64,000 nucleotides of DNA, from the NCBI GenBank assembly GCA_022821725.1, contig JAJEDB010000039.1, positions 78,134 to 142,133 of the forward strand, written 5' to 3'. The DNA is from Candidatus Poribacteria bacterium. GTDB taxonomy: Bacteria > Poribacteria > WGA-4E > WGA-3G. Below are positions 58,415 through 64,000 of this stretch, piece after piece (position 1 is the stretch's first letter; every line of letters begins with the position of its first letter). Position numbers and translations under genes: made by a program. The notes under the pieces are model-generated. The model made no database searches, had not been told where the DNA came from, and was given only the letters and a program-made list of their open reading frames with translations.

Positions 58415-59383
58415 TTATTCTCTTTCTTCAGGAGGGAAGTTTTTCTGAGAGTCTGTTGATTGCTGGTTCTGACGAATGAATCTCAACTGTAGCGTGTCTG
58501 CTGCATAGCTGTCAAGTTCGCCAGTGTTTTTTCTTGACGTAGGTGCCGCCGGTTCAAAATTAGTGACGAGTGCTTCTAACATCGGTTTTCTATTCGATTC
58601 CTTGGCACCGACGTGATAAAAATGTTCTCTTGTGATGACATTAAATTCTGACCATAACTTCAGAATCGCGGGATTTTCTCTGTGTTCGTTGCTATGCCAG
58701 GTTGAGAGGATAAACTGTGCTTTCGTTGTTTTCAAATTTTGATAGAGCAATTTCTCGTGTGCTGCCTTCCAAGTGTTAAAATAGTCGGTATGTCGCCCGG
58801 CATAAGGCGGATCACAATAGATGAGGTCGTTCCCGGTTGCACAAGACAGCGTAGTGCGAAAGTCCTGATGCAAAAACGTCCAATCGCTGAGGCTGGCGCG
58901 TTTGGCAACCCATTCCACCTGATTCGCGATTTTAGTGACGTATGCTTTAGAGAAGCGTTCCGGTTTATGTCCGAACGGCACATTAAACCCGCCTTTCCTG
59001 TTAAAACGGATAAGTCCGTTAAAACAGGCGCGGTTCAAAAACAGAAAGTCTAAAGGAGACTTTTCTGTATTAAACCGTTTTCGGACTTGATAATAATAGT
59101 CTGCACCGTGCTTAGCTAACTGGGCACCCTCGGATTCGAGGAATTCCCGGACAACAATCGGAGTTATCGCCCCGCTGTTTATTCCCTGATAAAAGGAAAT
59201 AAGATGTGGATTTGTATCGCAGAAAAGAGCCTTACGCGGTTTGAGGTTAAACCCGACAACTCCCGACCCCATAAACGGCTCAATCCAGACACCTTTGTTG
59301 TCCCACTGGCGCGTCTCATCTATCCACTTAACCAATTTACTCTTGATGCCTTGACATTTTATCGGTGGAATAAGAACCTTCAT
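58415..59383 (-). CDS. DNA adenine methyltransferase, EcoRV-type (class D12)
   Basis: Protein of 322 residues. The SAM motif is EPFMGSGVVGFN (about residues 35-46) and the catalytic motif is IYCDPPYAG (DPPY), in the order typical of the Dam/D12 N6-adenine family. The restriction endonuclease gene upstream overlaps its start by four bases (ATGA), so the pair is coupled. By analogy it would methylate an adenine in the endonuclease's target, probably GATATC. The C-terminal tail is low complexity. Confidence 0.85.
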   Translation of the reverse strand: MKVLIPPIKCQGIKSKLVKWIDETRQWDNKGVWIEPFMGSGVVGFNLKPRKALFCDTNPHLISFYQGINSGAITPIVVREFLESEGAQLAKHGADYYYQVRKRFNTEKSPLDFLFLNRACFNGLIRFNRKGGFNVPFGHKPERFSKAYVTKIANQVEWVAKRASLSDWTFLHQDFRTTLSCATGNDLIYCDPPYAGRHTDYFNTWKAAHEKLLYQNLKTTKAQFILSTWHSNEHRENPAILKLWSEFNVITREHFYHVGAKESNRKPMLEALVTNFEPAAPTSRKNTGELDSYAADTLQLRFIRQNQQSTDSQKNFPPEERE

Positions 59384-60225
59384 TTTGAGCGTGCTTTCCT
59401 TTGTGAGGCGCGCGGAACAACAAGACTTGTATCTCCGCCTCTGTAGACGACGAAATCGTGCAGATTTGTAATCTTTTTCGTTTTGCCTGTATCATCCTGC
59501 ACGGTAATCTTCCCGTAATTCATCCAGTAGTCATCAAACCATTTTTCGCCCAACTGACCAAACATGCCATTACCAGATAGAATATCAGCGATTTTATTGA
59601 TGCTACCTATGTTTGCAGTATTACCACTCCCTCTTCTGTCACTTGCGATTCTCCATTTTTCAACGGCAAAAAACTGAAAATCTCTAATGACAGAGGGAAT
59701 CGAATCAAGGTGTTCAAGCGTATACAACTCTGTTTCATCAACTGACGTAGCACTTGCTCGTGTATAGATAATTCCCAAGCAGAAATGTCCCATGTATTCA
59801 TTGTAGGGAAACTGAATGTTTTTACGGGTATCGCGGTTTACAAAGTAATTTCCGTGAGAACCGAGCGTGAATCCATTACAGAACTCTGGGTTTTCAGGAA
59901 GCCTATACGTTGTCTTGAAATCAAGAGCAAACTTGTGATCTTCAGTTTTGCTGATCAAGGAAATATCTGGATAATAATTTTGCTTTTCCGCAGGGACAAG
60001 CGTGTAACCGTTTTCTTCCGCGAACGCTAACAATCGGGGAAACAGATGGATTTCCAATAATTTAGATACGATTTTCGTATCTGTTGAAATTGTGTAAATT
60101 CTCCGGTAAATATCAATGAAACCTTTGATCGTCCATTGCCCATTAGCAGTCTCAACGTACGAATTGAGTGTTTTAACAAATTCATTCAATTTCTTGCTAA
60201 ATGTACTCTTTACTGTTTCTGGCAT
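59380..60225 (-). CDS. Type II restriction endonuclease, EcoRV-like
   Basis: Protein of 281 residues that aligns along most of its length with R.EcoRV from memory of that sequence. Catalytic residues stand in NYYPDISL (Asp87) and ALDFKTTY (Asp102, Lys104), with Glu58 in the position of EcoRV Glu45. Other matches are FTLGSHGNYFVN, FPYNEYMGHFCLGIIYTR and the recognition loop GSGNTANIGSI (EcoRV GSGNTTNIGSI). This suggests the specificity GATATC. Cutting has not been tested, and the ribosome-binding site is weak. The methylase lies directly downstream. Confidence 0.85.
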   Translation of the reverse strand: MPETVKSTFSKKLNEFVKTLNSYVETANGQWTIKGFIDIYRRIYTISTDTKIVSKLLEIHLFPRLLAFAEENGYTLVPAEKQNYYPDISLISKTEDHKFALDFKTTYRLPENPEFCNGFTLGSHGNYFVNRDTRKNIQFPYNEYMGHFCLGIIYTRASATSVDETELYTLEHLDSIPSVIRDFQFFAVEKWRIASDRRGSGNTANIGSINKIADILSGNGMFGQLGEKWFDDYWMNYGKITVQDDTGKTKKITNLHDFVVYRGGDTSLVVPRASQRKARSK

Positions 60226-60294
60226 AAAATCGGTTCACCCAAAAATCAGGGGCTCTGAATCGGTTAGACAAATATCGTTGTTAAAAATACTTTA

Positions 60295-62136
60295 CTACTC
60301 GACCGGTTCCTCTGTAGATGACCAGATATCTTCCCACATCTCTTCTTCGGATATCCGGGAAGGGATCTCCTCGGCGATTTCCGAGGATTTCTGTCCCGGT
60401 TTGAAAGGGTTCCAACGTTCTAAAGCAAACAAACGAATCGCCTCCAATCTTTTTGAAATAGAACCTCTATCCCATTGTCCTGTTTCATCATTCAGAAAGT
60501 CGATCAATTCGTTTTGTGCCATGAGCGGTGCTCTGCAAAAATACTTTTGATTTTTGTATACAAAGTTTTGGTTCGATTTGCTGGCATTCGCAGAGATTGG
60601 GTCAATCGTCAAATTCCCAATGCTGTGGAGATAATTATCCACAAATTCTTGAGATTCAAAATCGGTAGTTGACAGGATTGAGTCGTCTACAACAACTGTG
60701 CTTTCCTTGGGATTTTGTGGGATGATATGTTCCATTGAGAATCTTGACCGCGGCTTGGCATTGGTAAATTCGTCATAGGACATCTCGGAATAACCATCTA
60801 TATCTCTGAGATAATTCTCGTATTTCCAAAAGAGATACCTCTGATCATTTAGATTCACATCAGAATGGAAGGAGGGTGATTTAAGAGCGCGTTCAAAAGC
60901 AAAATCGCTGCAGTTGGATGTGATAAAGTTTTGAAGTTTACGGATAAGTCGCTGGAAATTCCCATTGAAATCCCGCGTTAGTCCGTAGAGGAACTCACGT
61001 CCTTTGTCTGCTCTGGATCCGATAATACTGAGACGGAAACAAATAATTTCCACTAATTGTGCAATCCGTTTGAAATTATCCTTGGTATCTGAGTTGTCCA
61101 ATTTGTAGGTTTTAATAAGCAGAGGGTAAAACGTCGCTTGGCGGCTGAGGGCGAATATATCAAGAAGATAAGGCTCACGCCTTATAAACAGGGTCCTGGT
61201 GAATTCAAAACTCTCTTTTAATTCCAGACTGTACTGGTTTATGAACGCAGCTGCTTCTACTATGTTATTTGCATTGATTAGTCCGTTCACCTTTTGCTTG
61301 ATTGTATGAACATGATTTTGGTATTCACTCTTATTTTTCCACTGCTGAAAAAAAGCGATGAAGTGGTACTGCAAAATCGAATCTTCATCCACGCGGGATT
61401 CGATTTCCTCATAGCTGCGGTAAATTTCGCTGAACCGATTTTGGAGAGCGTCTAGCTCAGTTTCGGAATTGTCTGATACAATATAGGTTTTGTGCATCAG
61501 GAAACTTTTGGTTTTCTCTAAGCTCGTCAGCGATTTGCCACGGTCATTGGTCGTCTCAAAGATAAGAGTCGCCTCGGCTTTATCCTCAACGGAATAAGTT
61601 AGGACCTTCATGCTCTCAATTGTATTTATGAATTTCTCGATCTTGTCTGGACGTGCTTTTATAGCTTGACGAAGGAAGTCTTTTGCTTCAAGCAATCGCC
61701 TTTGAGACGGAGTGTGCACTTGGCTATCGTCGGGTCGGTTATCCTGCAAGATGTAGGATGTGAAGAAGTCATTATCAGTATCCAAAACGCGGAGTTTGTA
61801 TCTATTGTAAATCTGGATATAGGTATCCTTTAGCATCGTAACATCGTTGCCTGATTTTTCCTGTTCTGCCAAAAGCAGCTTCATACAGATAATGAGTGTT
61901 GTAATCCGCTGTTGACCATCAACGATGTCAATTATCTCAAATCCTTCACGCCGCGGTTGTGCCTGAAACAGGATTGTGCCAAAGAAATAACTTCGGTCAG
62001 ATTTCTGATTTTCAATATCCTCAACAAAATTCTTGAGCTGTTGTTCTTCCCAAGCGTAAGCACGCTGATACTTTGGGATATTAAAAATTTTTCTACCGCC
62101 AAATAAATCACTAATTCTTTTTTGTCCGTTTTCCAA
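60295..62136 (-). CDS. GmrSD-like DUF262/DUF1524 protein (type IV restriction or defence)
   Basis: Protein of 613 residues starting at TTG 62136, with AAGGAG seven bases upstream. The N-terminal DUF262 (ParB/Srx-like) domain shows FNIPKYQRAYAWEEQQL and the conserved DGQQRITT motif at IVDGQQRITTLI. A long helical middle follows, and the C-terminal DUF1524 HNH nuclease is visible in RFSMEHIIPQNP with a later NLTIDPISANASKSN. Such proteins restrict DNA carrying modified bases. It lies next to the EcoRV-type pair, which points to a small defence island. Confidence 0.82.
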   Translation of the reverse strand: MENGQKRISDLFGGRKIFNIPKYQRAYAWEEQQLKNFVEDIENQKSDRSYFFGTILFQAQPRREGFEIIDIVDGQQRITTLIICMKLLLAEQEKSGNDVTMLKDTYIQIYNRYKLRVLDTDNDFFTSYILQDNRPDDSQVHTPSQRRLLEAKDFLRQAIKARPDKIEKFINTIESMKVLTYSVEDKAEATLIFETTNDRGKSLTSLEKTKSFLMHKTYIVSDNSETELDALQNRFSEIYRSYEEIESRVDEDSILQYHFIAFFQQWKNKSEYQNHVHTIKQKVNGLINANNIVEAAAFINQYSLELKESFEFTRTLFIRREPYLLDIFALSRQATFYPLLIKTYKLDNSDTKDNFKRIAQLVEIICFRLSIIGSRADKGREFLYGLTRDFNGNFQRLIRKLQNFITSNCSDFAFERALKSPSFHSDVNLNDQRYLFWKYENYLRDIDGYSEMSYDEFTNAKPRSRFSMEHIIPQNPKESTVVVDDSILSTTDFESQEFVDNYLHSIGNLTIDPISANASKSNQNFVYKNQKYFCRAPLMAQNELIDFLNDETGQWDRGSISKRLEAIRLFALERWNPFKPGQKSSEIAEEIPSRISEEEMWEDIWSSTEEPVE

Positions 62137-62171
62137 TCGTTATCTCCTTATCACTTTTTCTAATCATCTAC

Positions 62172-62291
62172 AGGACTTACGCAATTTTGACTATAGCGCA
62201 TTCTCTGAGATGGGAATTCTCGCAAAAACACACGTTCTCCCGACACAAACTGGAAAGTTTGTGCTACAAAAAAGCAGACTGCGTAAGTCCT
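62172..62291. mobile_element. MITE-like element, copy 2 (inverted)
   Basis: A 120-base copy, reverse-oriented to the one at 15014-15134, with the same 12-base terminal inverted repeats and only a few differences (including one short gap). The flanks do not show a clear target duplication. It lies between the GmrSD-like gene and the retropepsin gene. Confidence 0.82.
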
Positions 62292-62314
62292 ACTCATTAT
62301 CAAACCTTATTTGC

Positions 62315-62746
62315 CTATGGTGTAAAACTAAAAATCGTGGATGAAATTGGTTCGGTATTAATGGTATGTTTAGAATAGTTAATGCTTATATCGAAACAGG
62401 ATAAGAAATTTGCGCCTAATAATCCGTGTGCATAAGTTTCGACTGGCAAATAGCTAGCTGCAACTTCCATTCCTTCAAAAGTATGACCAATTACCGATAA
62501 TCTGCGCACTGCGATAATTTCAGCATTCGTAATACCATTCGCTGTGATAAAGTCAATCCTACGCAAATTTGGATCTGAAAGATCATATCCTAAATCTGAT
62601 AAAATATCTGGATTAAGAGTTGTAAGCGAGGCACCAGTATCTAATATTAAATCTACAGTAACATGCTTGCTATCGTCCAATGCATATATTGTCGCTTGAA
62701 CCATAATTAATCTGTCTGGGCTTAACGCAAAACGTGTCTGATGCAT
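62315..62746 (-). CDS. Retropepsin-like aspartyl protease
   Basis: Protein of 143 residues. The active-site motif is ILDTGASLTTL, as in retroviral-type proteases, and a later LLGANFLSCFDISINY is the conserved Gly-rich partner segment of this clan. Such single-domain proteins must dimerise to be active. The preferred start is ATG 62746, overlapping the stop of the upstream gene in TAATG; a GTG at 62758 has GGGAG close by. The substrate is unknown. Confidence 0.75.
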   Translation of the reverse strand: MHQTRFALSPDRLIMVQATIYALDDSKHVTVDLILDTGASLTTLNPDILSDLGYDLSDPNLRRIDFITANGITNAEIIAVRRLSVIGHTFEGMEVAASYLPVETYAHGLLGANFLSCFDISINYSKHTINTEPISSTIFSFTP

Positions 62747-62985
62747 TATAACAGGCACAATCTCCCTTCTGGAATCTCCCCGGTATAACGTATAACGGCA
62801 CCGCCTTTAAGAGTACTGAGTTCACTATAAACATCATCCCTTAAATCGCTATGGGCAGTAACGATGCCTGATACAAGTTCCGAAGTTTCATCATTGATTT
62901 CAGGATCAACAATAAACAGCCATTGGTCGGGATATTTCTCTGCCATTTCATCTAAGGTCAGACGTTCACCTATCTCTATAGACAT
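62746..62985 (-). CDS. Small hypothetical protein paired with the retropepsin
   Basis: Protein of 79 residues, acidic, with a start segment RLTLDEMAEKYPDQWLFIVDPEI and a C-terminal GGAVIRYTGEIPEGR. No domain is recognised. ATG 62985 has GGGGGA eight bases upstream. The stop codon overlaps the start of the protease gene, so the two are translationally coupled; a function in regulating or presenting the protease would be natural but is unproven. Confidence 0.65.
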   Translation of the reverse strand: MSIEIGERLTLDEMAEKYPDQWLFIVDPEINDETSELVSGIVTAHSDLRDDVYSELSTLKGGAVIRYTGEIPEGRLCLL

Positions 62986-63064
62986 CTCACTTCCCCCTTA
63001 ATCATTACAAATCACAGCAGAAATGCCAAAAAACAGAAAATAGTGATTAAACCAAAAAACCACA

Positions 63065-63862
63065 TCAAACTTGTAGGACGGCTTTCATCTTCTCTAACCC
63101 GATGCGTGCGACTTCTACGGGATCTTGCTCCCAATAATTCGGATTGAACAATTCCAATGAGATGACCCCTTCATATCCAGCATCTTTTACGATGGAGATC
63201 ATCTCTCCGAGGTCAAGGATACCGTCACCAGGATAAACCCTATCCGCATCTGTTTGTTCCGCACGCGCAGGTTCCGCAGGCGCGTCATTGAAATGGAAAA
63301 CGGCAATTTTATCCCCAGGAATGCCCCGCATGTCGTCTATTTCGCCACCGCCGCGATAGATATGAAACGGATCGAGGACAATCGTGCTATCCGGGTGATC
63401 CGCCACTTCCATCACTTCCCACGCATGTTTCACTTGATTGACACCCTCAACGAAGCCGAGAAATTCCATGGCGGGTTTAACCCCGAATTCGCGTCCGAGT
63501 TCAAGCAATTCTCGGTAATTCTCGCCACCTAACTGAAGGTCTGCAACTTCACGCGGTGGACTTGAGACGATATAGGTCGATCCGACAGCGGCGGCTTGTG
63601 CCATGCGCCGTTTCGCCTCTTCAATCGCCTCCTGATGTTCTTCACCTGTTGTGTTGAGCCAACCGTGCAAGGCGATAACGGTAGGCACCGAAAGCCCGTG
63701 ATCATCGAGTACTTTTTTCACATCCGTAAGCGAACCGCCTTGTTCTTCGTAAGCGGTTAAATCGTCATTCCATAACTCGATCGCCGTATACTCGGTTTCG
63801 GCAGCGATCTGAATCTTATCCATTAATCCGGCGGGCCGAATTGTGCTGGTATTTAAACCCAT
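63065..63862 (-). CDS. Sugar-phosphate isomerase/epimerase (AP endonuclease 2 TIM barrel), 5' end disturbed by an insertion
   Basis: Protein of about 265 residues beginning MGLNTSTIRPAGL at the ATG 63862, the last base before the insertion-sequence end at 63863. The barrel shows the usual metal-site residues: AIELWND, FLGFVEGV, VLDPFHIYRGG, KIAVFHFNDA and VISLELFNP. The family isomerises or epimerises sugars. The open frame continues into the mobile element, and no ribosome-binding site of its own remains, so the original start and promoter were probably separated from the gene by the insertion. Confidence 0.75.
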   Translation of the reverse strand: MGLNTSTIRPAGLMDKIQIAAETEYTAIELWNDDLTAYEEQGGSLTDVKKVLDDHGLSVPTVIALHGWLNTTGEEHQEAIEEAKRRMAQAAAVGSTYIVSSPPREVADLQLGGENYRELLELGREFGVKPAMEFLGFVEGVNQVKHAWEVMEVADHPDSTIVLDPFHIYRGGGEIDDMRGIPGDKIAVFHFNDAPAEPARAEQTDADRVYPGDGILDLGEMISIVKDAGYEGVISLELFNPNYWEQDPVEVARIGLEKMKAVLQV

Positions 63863-64000
63863 AGGACTTACGCAATATTTTAGAAAAGTGTTATACTCTT
63901 GAATTATGAACACCTTATCCCTGTCAGAAAAGAAGCAACCGTTATTTTCCGATTACTGTCAGTTTCTGTTAGCGAGTTTTCATAACTTCACGCAGACGTA
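63863..64000 (+). mobile_element. Insertion sequence, left end, cut by window edge
   Basis: It begins with AGGACTTACGCA, the same 12-base terminal repeat as the two MITEs, and shares the next several bases (AAT..TTT) with one MITE end. A promoter-like TTACGC-18-TATACT and the transposase start follow. The remainder is outside the window. Confidence 0.8.
63906..64000 (+). CDS. Transposase, N-terminal fragment
   Basis: The first 31 residues of a protein starting MNTLSLSEKKQPLFSDYCQF, then LLASFHNFTQTY. This fits the N-terminus of DDE transposases of the IS4/IS701-like groups, but the catalytic part lies outside the window, so the family is not settled. It is the likely source of transposase for the MITE copies. 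Confidence 0.65.
   Translation, partial: MNTLSLSEKKQPLFSDYCQFLLASFHNFTQT

Noticed and set aside
1..64000. tRNA and rRNA genes
   Set aside because: No T-loop GGTTCGAATCC-type segment with a plausible cloverleaf and no rRNA-like stretch was recognised by eye. A dedicated scan was not possible.

Overview
The window looks like accessory chromosome from a Gram-negative, marine or sponge-associated bacterium of the Candidatus Poribacteria type. That assignment is inferred from the gene mix, not from a marker gene. The supporting features are TonB-dependent receptors, lipoproteins and a porin (so an outer membrane), phytanoyl-CoA-dioxygenase-like proteins, Gfo/Idh/MocA oxidoreductases, a GH172/DUF2961 enzyme, a cohesin and a dockerin protein, and a secreted protein ending in the NFPNPFNPETWIPYQL-type C-terminal domain typical of that lineage. 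No rRNA, tRNA or CRISPR array was recognised.

Region 1 (1-16.9 kb, minus strand) is an iron/heme acquisition locus. It encodes an HmuY-like protein (cut by the window edge), a TonB receptor, an IsdG-like heme monooxygenase with the N-W-H triad, a DUF4856 lipoprotein, a second TonB receptor with a small lipoprotein, a di-heme CxxCH oxidoreductase, an imelysin lipoprotein, an OprO/P-like porin, a nitroreductase and a methyltransferase. Eight Fur-box-like palindromes built on GAGACTCATTATC lie in front of the transcription units, several just downstream of near-consensus sigma-70 promoters. A GT-C glycosyltransferase and a flavin amine oxidase sit inside the locus without a visible box.

Region 2 (16.9-21.7 kb, minus) holds a lipoprotein, an Asp-box beta-propeller protein, an alpha-carbonic anhydrase, a PhyH dioxygenase and a triple DUF5069 protein. 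Region 3 (21.8-35 kb, plus) holds a cupin, a cohesin/spondin/FlgD-like secreted protein followed by a dockerin protein with highly structured DNA between them, two Gfo/Idh/MocA enzymes, a MacB/FtsX-like permease, an ABC-2 exporter (two permeases and an ATPase), a LamG protein and a GalU-like uridylyltransferase.

Region 4 (35-49.3 kb, minus) is a probable long operon. In transcription order it encodes a 2442-residue FtsX-like permease carrying LysM, Asp-rich repeat and degenerate M28 domains, a small membrane protein, an OPT-like transporter, a two-repeat DcrB-like protein, a PqqD-like protein, a LolD/MacB-type ATPase, a SelA-like PLP enzyme and a UPF0173 hydrolase. A divergent XRE regulator lies at its head. 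This is the strongest candidate here for an undescribed system.

Region 5 (50-58.3 kb, minus) holds a zinc-type dehydrogenase, a second PhyH protein, a DUF350 membrane protein, a 1395-residue (alpha/alpha)6-like glycan protein, GH172 and a hendecad coiled-coil membrane protein. Region 6 (58.4-64 kb) is a small defence island: an EcoRV-type restriction-modification pair and a GmrSD-like DUF262/DUF1524 protein. It is followed by a MITE, a retropepsin pair, and a sugar isomerase gene whose 5' end abuts an incoming insertion sequence with the same terminal repeats as the MITE. A second MITE copy lies at 15.0 kb. Several families of short intergenic inverted repeats recur throughout.
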